Of a stretch of 64,000 nt of DNA, positions 26,437 to 34,701 are shown piece after piece. The notes beneath the pieces are model-generated. The model had not been told where the DNA came from. It saw only the letters and a program-made list of their open reading frames with translations, and ran no database searches. The first letter of the stretch is position 1; each line of letters starts with the position of its first letter. Both the position numbers and the translations under genes were made by a program. Location of the stretch: the NCBI RefSeq assembly GCF_030269305.1, contig NZ_BSTC01000003.1:558001-622000 (forward strand), in the 5' to 3' direction. This DNA is from Kineosporia sp. NBRC 101731. Lineage in GTDB: Bacteria > Actinomycetota > Actinomycetes > Actinomycetales > Kineosporiaceae.

Positions 26437-26986
26437 CACCCTTGACCGGAGCCAGGTCCTGCCGGGCGATGTCTTCGCCGCTCTGCCGGAAGGTCTTTCG
26501 GTCACGATCGAGCCGCCTGTGGCGATGGCCGGCCTGCGGCTGCGCGACGTGGCGGAGGTGCTGGGCGAGACCCCTCCGGTGCAGCCCAACACCTGGGCCG
26601 CGACGCCCGACGGGCAGATGGTGTGGCTGGGACCCGACGAGTGGCTCGTCACCAGCCGTGACCAGCAGCCGCACGAGCTGGAGTTCACGTTGCTGGAGGC
26701 GGTGAAGGAGCGCGGCGGGGCGGCGGTGGACGTCTCGGCGCAGCGCCTCAGTCTGCGCCTGAGCGGTGTTCACGCCCGGGACCTGCTCAGCCTGGGGTGC
26801 TCGCTGGACCTGCACCCGTCGGTCTTCCCCGGCGGCAGCAGTGCCCAGACCGCGCTCGGGATGACGGGCGTCGTGCTGCTGGCGCTGGACGACACGGGAG
26901 AGGACTACCGGATCTTCGTGCGGTCGTCGTTCGCCCGGTACCTGGCCGACTGGATCGTGGACGCGTCTTCCGAGTACGTGAACTGA
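26429..26986 (+). CDS. soxG: sarcosine oxidase gamma subunit
   Basis: Fourth subunit of the heterotetramer, 185 aa. Recognisable features are TWAATPDGQMVWLGPDEWLV and VDVSAQRLSLRLSGVHARDLLSLGCSLDLHP, both typical of SoxG, a GcvT-fold structural subunit that contacts the folate domain. The ATG lies inside the end of soxA, 9 bases after a GAAGGAG site. Confidence 0.94.
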   Translation: MADTLDRSQVLPGDVFAALPEGLSVTIEPPVAMAGLRLRDVAEVLGETPPVQPNTWAATPDGQMVWLGPDEWLVTSRDQQPHELEFTLLEAVKERGGAAVDVSAQRLSLRLSGVHARDLLSLGCSLDLHPSVFPGGSSAQTALGMTGVVLLALDDTGEDYRIFVRSSFARYLADWIVDASSEYVN

Positions 26987-26996
26987 AGGGATCGTC

Positions 26997-27863
26997 ATGA
27001 CTGACTCGTTCACCCTGACCCTGACCTGCCCGAACCGCGCCGGGATCGTCCGGGCCGTGAGCTCCTACCTGTTCGAGCACGGCCTGGACATCGTCGAGTA
27101 CCAGCAGTTCGACGACGCCACCCATGACCGCCTGCACCTGCGGGCGCAGGTCAGCGCAACCTGTGACGGCGTGAGCGGGTCGGGGGTGACCGCCGACCAG
27201 CTGACGGCCGGTTTCAGCTCGGTGGCAGCTGATTTCGGCATGCAGTACAAGTTCTTCGCAGACCAGCCGGCCCGGGTGCTGGTGATGGTCTCGCAGCAGG
27301 GCCACTGTCTGAACGACCTGATCTTCCGCTGGCGGGCGGGCAGTCTCGGCGCCGACATCGTGGCGGTCGGGTCCAACCACGAGACCCTGCGCCCGATGGC
27401 CGAGGCCGCCGGGCTGCCCTTCGTGCACGTGCCGATCACTCCGGACACCAAGCCGCAGGCCGAGGCCCGGATGCTGGAGCTGGTCGAGGAGTACGACGCC
27501 GAGCTGGTGGTGCTGGCCCGGTACATGCAGGTGCTCTCCGACCAGACCTGCCGCCGGCTGCACGGGCGGGCCATCAACATCCACCACTCGTTCCTGCCCA
27601 GCTTCAAGGGTGCCAAGCCGTACCACCAGGCCTGGGACCGGGGCGTGAAGCACGTCGGCGCCACCGCCCACTACGTCACCCCTGATCTGGACGAGGGCCC
27701 GATCATCGAGCAGGAGGTGCTGCGCATCGACCACTCCCACGACCCGAAGGCGCTGCAGACCATCGGGCGTGACGCCGAGGCCCTGGCGCTGTCGCGGGCC
27801 GTGCGCTGGCACGCCGAGCGCCGGATCGTGCTCGACGGCCATCGCACGATCGTGTTCCGGTGA
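26997..27863 (+). CDS. purU: formyltetrahydrofolate deformylase
   Basis: Hydrolyses 10-formyl-THF to formate and THF (288 aa). An ACT domain spans residues 1-85 (FTLTLTCPNRAGIVRAVSSYLFEHGLDI in pieces). The formyltransferase-fold catalytic domain carries INIHHSFLPSFKGAKPYHQA and GATAHYVTPDLDEGPII, supplying the Asn/His/Asp triad. The gene lies 10 bases behind soxG in the same operon. It would regenerate free THF from the one-carbon units released by sarcosine oxidation. Confidence 0.95.
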   Translation: MTDSFTLTLTCPNRAGIVRAVSSYLFEHGLDIVEYQQFDDATHDRLHLRAQVSATCDGVSGSGVTADQLTAGFSSVAADFGMQYKFFADQPARVLVMVSQQGHCLNDLIFRWRAGSLGADIVAVGSNHETLRPMAEAAGLPFVHVPITPDTKPQAEARMLELVEEYDAELVVLARYMQVLSDQTCRRLHGRAINIHHSFLPSFKGAKPYHQAWDRGVKHVGATAHYVTPDLDEGPIIEQEVLRIDHSHDPKALQTIGRDAEALALSRAVRWHAERRIVLDGHRTIVFR

Positions 27864-27882
27864 CCCGCAATATCATCGAGCC

Positions 27883-28560
27883 GTGACCGCGACACCCTTG
27901 CGCCTGGACGATGCCCCGGATGCTCCGGCCTCCCTGGCCGAGCAGGCCTACCGGGCCGTGCGCGACCAGCTGATCATGCTCCAGATCCAGCCCGGTGAGC
28001 CGATCGACGACGTCGAGCTGGCCAGGTCGCTGGGCATGGGCCGGACGCCCTTGCGCGAGGCGCTGAAGCGGCTCGAGGGCGACCGGCTGGTGGTCTCGTA
28101 CCCGCGCCGGGGCACGTTCGCGACCGGCGTGGACATCGCCGACCTGGCCCACGTGTCGGAGATCCGGGCCACCCTCGAGCCGCTGGCGGCCCGCCGCGCC
28201 GCGCAGCGCGCCACCGACGCTGCCCGCGCCGAGCTCGAGGGCCTGGCGGCGGGCACGCAGGCCCTCGACATCACCCACACCGACCGCAGCGAGGTGATGC
28301 GCTGGGACCTGGGCGCCCACCGCGCGATCTACCGGGCCACGGGCAACCCCTACCTCGAAGACACCCTGATCCGCTACGACAACCTGGCCACCCGCATCCA
28401 CTGCGTCTTCCTCGACCAGCTCTCGACGATGGACATGCACATCGTCGCCGAGCACGTGGCCCTGCTGCGGGCCATCGCGGCGGGCGAGGCGGACCGGGCC
28501 GAGGAGCTGGCTCTGGAGCACGTGGTGGGCTTCGAGAAGGCCGTGCGAGCAGTGATTTAG
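27883..28560 (+). CDS. GntR-family (FCD) transcriptional regulator
   Basis: Regulator of 225 aa from a GTG at 27883, 19 bases after purU. The winged HTH lies at about residues 20-82 (LAEQAYRAVRDQLI, VELARSLGMGRTPLREALKRLEGD in pieces). The C-terminal FCD effector domain has the metal-ligand pattern D..H...H (DLGAHRAIY, HIVAEHVALLRAI). As the last gene of the sarcosine oxidase operon it probably senses a C1 or sarcosine-related metabolite and controls the operon through TGATATATCA at 22088. Confidence 0.9.
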   Translation: MTATPLRLDDAPDAPASLAEQAYRAVRDQLIMLQIQPGEPIDDVELARSLGMGRTPLREALKRLEGDRLVVSYPRRGTFATGVDIADLAHVSEIRATLEPLAARRAAQRATDAARAELEGLAAGTQALDITHTDRSEVMRWDLGAHRAIYRATGNPYLEDTLIRYDNLATRIHCVFLDQLSTMDMHIVAEHVALLRAIAAGEADRAEELALEHVVGFEKAVRAVI

Positions 28561-29108
28561 GCGTTGATCGCGCTGAGTAGACACCGGTAGGTCGAAGCGA
28601 TCTCCCCGTCCACCGTGACCACGGTCCGGGTGGCCGGCCGGGCTTCGATCACGGCCAGCAGACGCGCGTACATCGTCCGTAATTCGTCCGTACCGCCCGA
28701 GCGTTCCTGCAGAGCGGCGGCGTCGCGGTGTTCCTGGGTCTGAGGGGCGTGGGTGCGCCGGGCGAAACGGGTGACCGCGTCGTCCACGTCGGAGACGAGA
28801 GCGATCTCGACGAACGGCACCCCGGCGCCGGCCGCCAGCTCTTCGAGTTGGAGGACGAAGTCCAGGCGGCCCAGGAACTGCGGCACGATCACGTCGCGCC
28901 CGGTGCGGAGGTGCACGTCAGCCATGACCAGGGCGAGTTCCCGGGCGGCCAGGCCGGACTCGGTCGGCTGTTCCAGCCACCCCCCCAGCATTCCCCGCAC
29001 CGTGTCGATGTCGAGGGCCAGGGACAACGGGTGCTTGTCCACGAAAGTACCTGCCAAAGTTGACTTCCCGCTGCCCGGGGCGCCGTTGAGCAGGATCAGG
29101 CGGGGCAT
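28557..29108 (-). CDS. P-loop kinase-like ATPase (AAA_33 type)
   Basis: Small ATPase of 183 aa. The Walker A loop is LNGAPGSGKSTLA (about residues 6-18), followed by DIDTVRGMLGGW and a Lid-like region RFARRTHAPQTQEH. Such proteins are uncharacterised nucleotide or polynucleotide kinases in actinobacteria. The frame is complete, unlike the kinase remnant at 15890. It converges on the GntR gene with a 4-base overlap. The substrate is not recognised. Confidence 0.75.
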   Translation of the reverse strand: MPRLILLNGAPGSGKSTLAGTFVDKHPLSLALDIDTVRGMLGGWLEQPTESGLAARELALVMADVHLRTGRDVIVPQFLGRLDFVLQLEELAAGAGVPFVEIALVSDVDDAVTRFARRTHAPQTQEHRDAAALQERSGGTDELRTMYARLLAVIEARPATRTVVTVDGEIASTYRCLLSAINA

Positions 29109-29256
29109 CTCGGCTCATCTCAGCTCGTGGCGGCTCATGGCTGCTCAGGGCGGGGAGGTGGATCTGCTGGGGCATGTGACAAGGCCATGCTCGCGGGCAG
29201 CTCTCGCGACGTCCACCCAAGCTGTTCCTGGTCCGGCGGCAGGGTGCCGGACCGGG

Positions 29257-29697
29257 TCAGCCGGCCCGGACGGTCTCGGCCGTCAGCAGGGCCCGGGACA
29301 CGAAGGTGTCTTTCAGGAGGGTGAAGGTGTCCTTGGACGTCATCCGTTTCACGTCGTCGCCCACGACCAGCGGGAGGACGGCGTCGGTCGTCGTCGTGGC
29401 CAGGCGCATGCGCCAGCCCCCGAACGACCGGGCGCCCGTGGCACCCCGCTGCACCAGGGTGACGTCGGTGTGCAGGGCATCGTGGCGGATGCGCTCGTAG
29501 GTCCGCTCCACCGACTCCTGGGGGCCTTCCAGGAGCTGTACGAAGAAGCCCTCGTGCGCCGGCTCGTCGTGGACGTACAGCAGCATTCCGGTGATGTCGG
29601 CATGGGCGTTGAGGTCCCGGCTCGGGCCGATGAGCGTTTCCAGCTCGCCGCCGGTCAGGTCCACCACGGCACGACTGACGTAGATGAGCTCGTACAC
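29257..29697 (-). CDS. BLUF-domain blue-light photoreceptor
   Basis: Stand-alone FAD-binding BLUF protein of 146 aa. YELIYVSRA at the start, ITGMLLY, FFVQLLEGPQESV and FGGWRMRL are the family motifs. The photochemical residues are present as Tyr6, Asn30 and Gln54. The Asn-to-Gln spacing is 24 rather than about 18 in AppA-type domains, because of a longer loop (VHDEPAHEG). The start was placed at the GTG at 29697, since an AGAAGG site lies 6 bases before it; a GTG two codons earlier overlaps that site. No output domain is fused and neighbours are unrelated. Confidence 0.85.
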   Translation of the reverse strand: MYELIYVSRAVVDLTGGELETLIGPSRDLNAHADITGMLLYVHDEPAHEGFFVQLLEGPQESVERTYERIRHDALHTDVTLVQRGATGARSFGGWRMRLATTTTDAVLPLVVGDDVKRMTSKDTFTLLKDTFVSRALLTAETVRAG

Positions 29698-29808
29698 GGG
29701 CACCTTCTCGGGGTATCCGAACGGTCACGGCTGTCACTACGGAGTTCGGCTTCCCGGCGTCCGGCTTGAGCGCTGCCGGCGACCAGTCGCGCGGTCCGGC
29801 GGTTCGGG

Positions 29809-30924
29809 TCATGGTTCAGCGGTCCGGACCGGCCAGCCCTCGAGCACGGCGGTGGTGCCGACCCGGGACGATCCTGGCGGATCCGGGGTGCGGGGTGGGG
29901 TGGTGCGGGAGAAGCGCGGCGCCGGGCCGGGCTGCCGAACGCCGTCGATCTCGACGTGGGTGCCGTGGGCGCGCAGGTGCGGGTCGTCCAGGGCCTCGGT
30001 CATGCTGAGCACAGGCGTCACGCAGGCGTCGGAACCGTCGAACACGCTCCGCCAGTGGGCCAGGTCGTGCCGGGCGAACGCGACGTTGAACCGTTCGCGC
30101 AGGATCGGCCAGTTCCCCCGGTCGGCCCGGTCGGGCAGCTCGTCCGGGTCGATCCCGAGACCGTCGAGAAGCTGCGCGTAGAAAGCGGGTTCGAGGGCGC
30201 CGACCGCGACGTGCCGGCCGTCCGCACAACGGTAGGTGTCGTAGAAGGGCGCGCCGCCGTCGAGCAGGTTGGAGCCGGGGGAATCGTTCCAGCCGCCCTG
30301 CGCCCGCCACGACCACATCATCTGCATCAGCAGGGAGGCCCCGTCGACCATGGCGGCGTCCACCACCTGGCCCCGACCCGAGACCCCGCGTTCGACGAGT
30401 GCGGCCAGCACACCGGAGACCAGGAACATCGACCCTCCGCCGAAGTCCCCGACCAGGTTCATCGGTGGCACGGGGCGCTCACCGGGCCGGCCGATGCCGT
30501 GCAGCACGCCGGCCAGGGCCAGGTAGTTGATGTCGTGCCCGGCCTGGTGCGCGCGCGGGCCGGTGCGGCCCCAGCCGGTCATCCGGCCGTAGACCAGGCG
30601 CGGGTTGCGGGCCAGGCACACGTCGGGGCCGAGCCCGAGTCGTTCCGTCACACCCGGGCGGAACCCCTCCAGCAGCACGTCGGCGCGGTCGGCCAGCTCC
30701 AGCAGGGTGTCCCGGCCCGGCCGGGACTTGAGGTCGAGCTCGACGGACCGCCGCCCGCGCAGCATCTGGTCGCCGGTGTCCGGAGCCCCGGGCCGCTCGA
30801 CCCGAACGACGTCGGCCCCCAGGTCGGCCAGGATCATCGCGGCATGCGGAACCGGCCCGATCCCCGCGAGCTCGAGCACACGCAGGCTCGTGAGGGGTCC
30901 CGTGGCCCGGCCCTCGTCGCCCAT
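29809..30924 (-). CDS. CaiB/BaiF-family CoA transferase or alpha-methylacyl-CoA racemase
   Basis: Class III CoA-transferase fold, 371 aa. [51 protein letters not shown] and [23 protein letters not shown] match AMACR-type racemases, including the DxGAD motif and the HDINY segment carrying catalytic His and Asp. It probably epimerises 2-methylacyl-CoA or transfers CoA. It is a single gene, not part of the acyl-CoA operon at 4-7 kb. Confidence 0.88.
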   Translation of the reverse strand: MGDEGRATGPLTSLRVLELAGIGPVPHAAMILADLGADVVRVERPGAPDTGDQMLRGRRSVELDLKSRPGRDTLLELADRADVLLEGFRPGVTERLGLGPDVCLARNPRLVYGRMTGWGRTGPRAHQAGHDINYLALAGVLHGIGRPGERPVPPMNLVGDFGGGSMFLVSGVLAALVERGVSGRGQVVDAAMVDGASLLMQMMWSWRAQGGWNDSPGSNLLDGGAPFYDTYRCADGRHVAVGALEPAFYAQLLDGLGIDPDELPDRADRGNWPILRERFNVAFARHDLAHWRSVFDGSDACVTPVLSMTEALDDPHLRAHGTHVEIDGVRQPGPAPRFSRTTPPRTPDPPGSSRVGTTAVLEGWPVRTAEP

Positions 30925-30933
30925 CCGCCGAGT

Positions 30934-31389
30934 TTACGGCGCGAGCAGGCTGAACGGCGCGAGCGGCAGGTTGCGGACGACTCCCCAGACGATGACGAGG
31001 ATGAGCACAGGGAGGGCGCCGGAACCGGGAAGCCGGCCCGGGGTGGGTGCGAGAAGGGCGGTCCGGAGCCAGAACGCGACGAGCAGCGGCAGGGTGATCA
31101 CGGTCAGGGCGTTGTACCCGAGAGCACCGGCCAGGTCACCGTGCACCAGATCGCTCACCGCGCGCAGGCTGCCGCAGCCGGGGCAGTACAGGCCGGTGAC
31201 CGCGTGGAACGGGCAGGACGGCCACCGGCCCGGGTGGCGGGGGTCGGCCAGGGTGACGGCCGTGACCAACCCGGCCACGACCGTCAGCCCGGCGATCGCC
31301 TCCCGGCGTCGGGAGCGCTCCCCGGCCGGAGGTACCCGGCCGGGAAGCGCTGTGCCAGGAGAGTCGAGAGGGTCAGGGTGGCCGGGCAT
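30934..31389 (-). CDS. DUF2752 membrane protein
   Basis: Small membrane protein of 151 aa with three or four predicted helices. CPFHAVTGLYCPGCGSLRAVSDLVHGDLAGAL is the DUF2752 signature, with the CPGCG motif. The function of this family is unknown. The ATG at 31389 overlaps the stop of the CD225-like gene upstream as TGATG, so the two are coexpressed, an arrangement often seen in actinobacteria. Confidence 0.85.
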   Translation of the reverse strand: MPGHPDPLDSPGTALPGRVPPAGERSRRREAIAGLTVVAGLVTAVTLADPRHPGRWPSCPFHAVTGLYCPGCGSLRAVSDLVHGDLAGALGYNALTVITLPLLVAFWLRTALLAPTPGRLPGSGALPVLILVIVWGVVRNLPLAPFSLLAP

Positions 31390-31991
31390 CAGGGCGAGGT
31401 GCTCCCGAGCACCGCGAGGAGGAACCAGAGGATGACGCCGACCAACCCCAGCACGATGCTGGCGATCATCCAGGTGCGGGCCTTGTCGGACGACTGCTGG
31501 GCACCGGCGACGTCGCCGGCCGCCAGTCGCGAATTGACCTGGGCCGCGTAGACGATGGAGGCGATACCGGTCGGCAGGCAGCAGAACAGGGTGACCAGGA
31601 TGGCGCCCGCCAGGTAGGTGGGAATGTTCGGTCGCAGAGCATAGGGATTGCCGTGCGGCTGACCGGTCTGCTGCCACGGCTGGTTCGGGGACTGGCCGTA
31701 GGCACCCTGGTGGTAGGGGGTCTGGCCGTACGGAGGCGGTGACTGGCCGTAGGGCTGCCCGGGCGGAGGCTGCTGGCCGTAAGGAGGTTGTCCACCGTAC
31801 GGCGACTGGCCGTAGGGAGGCTGTTGCCCGTCGCCGGCCGCCTGCCCGTAGGGAGAGTACCCCCCACCGTCGGCCGGCTGCCCGTCAGAGGACTGCTGGT
31901 TCCCGTACGGGGGCTGGCCGTAGGGCGGCGGGTTCTGCGGGTTCGACGTGTTCCAGTCGTCCTCAGGCCGCGGCGTTCCGGGCTCGCTCAA
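31389..31991 (-). CDS. CD225/dispanin-like membrane protein with Pro/Tyr/Gly/Gln-rich N-terminus
   Basis: Protein of about 200 aa. The first about 120 residues are a low-complexity PYGQ-type repeat (units such as PPYGQSPYGGQPPYGQQ). The C-terminus carries two membrane helices typical of CD225 proteins (TYLAGAILVTLFCCLPTGIASIVYAAQV and WMIASIVLGLVGVILWFLLAVL in pieces), with the conserved CCLPTGIASIVYA. I favour a TTG start at 31991 because AGGGGA lies 5 bases before it; an in-frame ATG at 32027 has its purine tract too close. The function is unknown. Confidence 0.75.
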   Translation of the reverse strand: MSEPGTPRPEDDWNTSNPQNPPPYGQPPYGNQQSSDGQPADGGGYSPYGQAAGDGQQPPYGQSPYGGQPPYGQQPPPGQPYGQSPPPYGQTPYHQGAYGQSPNQPWQQTGQPHGNPYALRPNIPTYLAGAILVTLFCCLPTGIASIVYAAQVNSRLAAGDVAGAQQSSDKARTWMIASIVLGLVGVILWFLLAVLGSTSP

Positions 31992-32230
31992 CGTGGTCCC
32001 CTGTCGTGAAGGCTGTCGTGAAGGCATTCCTTCCGACGAAGATCGGCGCGTCACCGGGCGGTGGACAGGGGTCACCCGGGGTATGTGTACGTATGGGCCC
32101 CTCTTCCGGGTCAGTGCGCGGGGGCCGATCGGGGGAGCCGGGAAAGCGGGCCGGGGCGGCCGGGCACTTCCCGGCGTTGGCTACGGTAGGTGCAGCAGCG
32201 TCAGGGCGGTGGGGAAGGAGCGCAGTGCGG

Positions 32231-33241
32231 ATGGACGAGGTCACCCGTCTGGCCCGGCCCGACCTGGTCGCCCCGGCGCTGGTGCGGGTCACCGGCGACG
32301 AGCGCTGGCAGGACACCCGGGCCGAACTGATCACGGGTGGCCGTTCCAACCTGACGTTCCGGCTGCTGAGCCCGGCCGGGGAGCTGATTCTGCGCCGTCC
32401 GCCGAGCGGGAACGTCCTGCCCACCGCGCACGACATGGGCCGGGAGACCCGCGTGCAGCGGGCCCTGGCCGAAAGCGCTGTTCCGGTGCCGGGCATCGTG
32501 CTGGAAGACGCCGGGGAGCTGATCGGGGCGCCGTTCTACGTGATGACCCGGGTGCCCGGTGTCGTGGTCACCGACACCCTGCCGCCGGCGTACGACCTCG
32601 AGGACCGCGCGCACCTGGGGGAGAACCTCGTGGACGTGCTGGCCGACCTGCACACCGTTGACCCGAAGGCGCTCGGGCTGGGGGATTTCGGGCGCCCGGA
32701 GGGTTTTGCCGAACGCCAGGTGCGGCGCTGGACCCGGCAGATCGAGGCCACCCCGGTGCCCCCGCCCGACGCGCTGGCGGAGCTGGCCTGGGTCCTGGCC
32801 GGGCAGCCGCCCGTGAGCGGGGCGGCGTGCGTCGTCCACGGCGACTACCGACTGGACAACTGCGTGGTGGACGAGAGGCACCCGAAGCTCAACGGCGTCC
32901 TTGATTGGGAGATGTCGACGCTCGGTGACCCGCTGACCGATCTGGGCCTGCTGCTGTTCTACTGGGAGTCGGTCGAGCGTCTGGCGCCCACGCTGGTGCG
33001 CTCGGTGACCCTGCTGCCGGGCTTTCCGGGTGCTGACGCGATCGCCGCCCGCTGGTCGGCGCAGACCGGGATCGACATCGAAGACCTCGACTGGTACCGG
33101 GCTTTCGCTCATTTCAAGTTCGCCGCCATCGTTCTCGGGGTGCAGGCGCGGGTCGGGGCCGGGGCGATGGGCGGGCAGGACTTCGGCGATCTGTCCGGCA
33201 GCGTGGTCGCGATCGCGGAAGCCGGCCTGGAGATCGTGTGA
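32231..33241 (+). CDS. phosphotransferase-family protein (APH/ACAD10-like)
   Basis: Kinase-fold protein of 336 aa. The nucleotide-binding start is ITGGRSNLTFRL and the catalytic loop is VVHGDYRLDNCVVDERHPKLNGVLDWE, followed by STLGDPLTDLGLLLFYW. This matches the aminoglycoside-phosphotransferase-like family related to the kinase part of ACAD10, often linked to fatty-acid metabolism rather than resistance. The ATG at 32231 follows AAGGAG by 9 bases. The substrate is unknown. Confidence 0.85.
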   Translation: MDEVTRLARPDLVAPALVRVTGDERWQDTRAELITGGRSNLTFRLLSPAGELILRRPPSGNVLPTAHDMGRETRVQRALAESAVPVPGIVLEDAGELIGAPFYVMTRVPGVVVTDTLPPAYDLEDRAHLGENLVDVLADLHTVDPKALGLGDFGRPEGFAERQVRRWTRQIEATPVPPPDALAELAWVLAGQPPVSGAACVVHGDYRLDNCVVDERHPKLNGVLDWEMSTLGDPLTDLGLLLFYWESVERLAPTLVRSVTLLPGFPGADAIAARWSAQTGIDIEDLDWYRAFAHFKFAAIVLGVQARVGAGAMGGQDFGDLSGSVVAIAEAGLEIV

Positions 33242-33299
33242 GTATGCGCGGGGAACTCGGGCTACCGGCGGGTCAGTCCTGACCGGTAACGTCTGCGGC

Positions 33300-33746
33300 G
33301 TGGCTGGAAACGATCATGCGAGCCTCGTGGACGTCTTCGGGCTGCTGAAGGACGACCACGGCCGCCTGCTGTTGATGAAACGGGCCGGCGACATCCCCGG
33401 CAGCGGTCAGTGGGCCCTGCCCAGCGGCAAACTGGAGGCCGGGGAGAGCCTGCCCCAGGCGGTGCGGCGCGAACTGCACGAAGAGCTCGGCGTGACCTGT
33501 GATCCGGGCGATCTCGCCTTCAACGGCGTCGCGCACGTGCGCCCGCCCGGAAGTGAGCCGCGCATCGGTTTCAGTTTCGTCGTCACCCGCTGGCACGGGG
33601 TGCCCGCTGTTCTGGAGCCGGACCTGTGCACCGCGCTGGGCTGGTTCCCCCCGGGCGATCTGCCGGTCGACACCTTCCTCTACACCCGCCTGATCCTGGG
33701 CCCTCACCTGGGTGGCCAGAACTTCTCCATCTGGGGCTGGTCCTGA
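33300..33746 (+). CDS. NUDIX hydrolase
   Basis: Pyrophosphohydrolase of about 148 aa. The complete Nudix box G-x5-E-x7-REUxEExGU is visible as GKLEAGESLPQAVRRELHEELGV. The substrate cannot be deduced. The GTG at 33300 is the most probable start, as family members begin shortly before the LVDVFGLL strand, but its ribosome site is weak and a slightly longer form is possible. Confidence 0.8.
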   Translation: MAGNDHASLVDVFGLLKDDHGRLLLMKRAGDIPGSGQWALPSGKLEAGESLPQAVRRELHEELGVTCDPGDLAFNGVAHVRPPGSEPRIGFSFVVTRWHGVPAVLEPDLCTALGWFPPGDLPVDTFLYTRLILGPHLGGQNFSIWGWS

Positions 33747-33887
33747 CGGTAACTGCTGGGTAGAGAACTTATTTCGGCGCACTGTCGCCCCACTGGCGCT
33801 CGTGGGGCGCAGGCCTCTCACGGTGTCTTGTCGGTCGTCCGTCGGCCCTGCTAGAACATGTTCCGGGAGACGGCAACGGGGGCGGAC

Positions 33888-33920
33888 ATGAAACAGTTCT
33901 CAATCGACGGGTTTTGCTGA
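33888..33920 (+). CDS. short leader frame before the wec operon (10 aa)
   Basis: ATG at 33888, preceded by a GGGGGCGG purine tract, encodes MKQFSIDGFC and stops one base before the wecD GTG. wecD itself has no ribosome site, so its translation may depend on termination of this peptide. Existence is inferred from spacing only. Confidence 0.35.
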   Translation: MKQFSIDGFC

Positions 33921-33921
33921 C

Positions 33922-34701
33922 GTGGCCGCTCGGGGGCGGGTCGAGTCGGCCGGGTGGCTGAGCGAGTTGTTCGGGCGTCCGGTGTCGATGCTGATGATGG
34001 ACGCGCAGGGGCCCCTGCTGCGGGAGCAGGACGTCCGCACGGGCGGGCTCGTCCAGGCCAAGATCTCCTCGAGTGCTCTGGAAGAAATGGACGCACTGGC
34101 AGACATGGGTTTTCGGCTCGTCGAGAGCGAGGTCGACTTCATCCTGGAAAGGTCCGGGGTGACCCTTGGCGGGATGGGGACTGTCGTGGACGACGGGGTG
34201 CCGGTTGTTGAGCATGGTGGTGTCCAGGCCGACCCGGCTGAAGGGGGGTGCCCGGTTGCGGCTGTCGGCATCCGGCCCGCCACGGCCGAAGACCTCGACC
34301 GCGCCGGCGACCTTGCGGCTGAGGGTCTGGGGCACAGTCGTTTCCGGCTGCCCTGGTTCTCCGTGGACGAGCGTCGCCACCTCTACCGCACCTGGGCCCG
34401 CGCCGCGGTGATGGGGTCTCACGACGATCTTTGTCTTCTCGCCGGTGACGGCGGTGATCGTGGGCTGGTGACGCTTCGCCAGGAGAACGGCTCCGCCCGG
34501 ATCGGCCTGCTCGCGGTGGCTCCGGGCCATCAACGCCGGGGTATCGGCACGGCTCTGCTGCGGGCGGCCGCGCACTGGGGCGCCCAGCGCGGTCTCGCTC
34601 AGCTCAGAGTGGCCACGCAGGCCAGTAATCCCGGCGCGATCGCCTTCTACCAGGCCCAGGGCGCCCGTGTCGGCGCCCTCAGCCAGTGGTTCTACCGATG
34701 A
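33922..34701 (+). CDS. wecD: dTDP-4-amino-4,6-dideoxygalactose (Fuc4N) N-acetyltransferase, WecD/RffC-like
   Basis: GNAT enzyme of 259 aa that would acetylate dTDP-Fuc4N to dTDP-Fuc4NAc. The N-terminal domain ends LVQAKISSSALEEMDALADMGF, matching the region of E. coli WecD recalled as VQAKIAAS...ALQQLGF. The GNAT core has HSRFRLPWFSVDE, RIGLLAVAPGHQRRGIGTALL (acetyl-CoA loop) and LRVATQASNPGAIAFYQAQGA. It starts at a GTG and overlaps wecE by 4 bases (ATGA). It is first of four genes in the order found at the distal end of the enterobacterial common antigen locus. Confidence 0.85.
   Translation: MAARGRVESAGWLSELFGRPVSMLMMDAQGPLLREQDVRTGGLVQAKISSSALEEMDALADMGFRLVESEVDFILERSGVTLGGMGTVVDDGVPVVEHGGVQADPAEGGCPVAAVGIRPATAEDLDRAGDLAAEGLGHSRFRLPWFSVDERRHLYRTWARAAVMGSHDDLCLLAGDGGDRGLVTLRQENGSARIGLLAVAPGHQRRGIGTALLRAAAHWGAQRGLAQLRVATQASNPGAIAFYQAQGARVGALSQWFYR

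Noticed and set aside
23614-26688. Open frame of about 1,000 codons on the minus strand across soxA
   Set aside because: Antisense shadow of soxA/soxG caused by high G+C; the product is low-complexity and His/Gly/Arg-rich, while the plus strand encodes well-recognised proteins.
27864-27882. AATATCAT before gntR as a second TGATATATCA operator
   Set aside because: Only a half-match without symmetry in a 19-base gap; too weak to call.
33854-33863. GAACATGTTC as a LexA (SOS) box
   Set aside because: Known actinobacterial and Bacillus LexA boxes have four bases between GAAC and GTTC; here there are only two.
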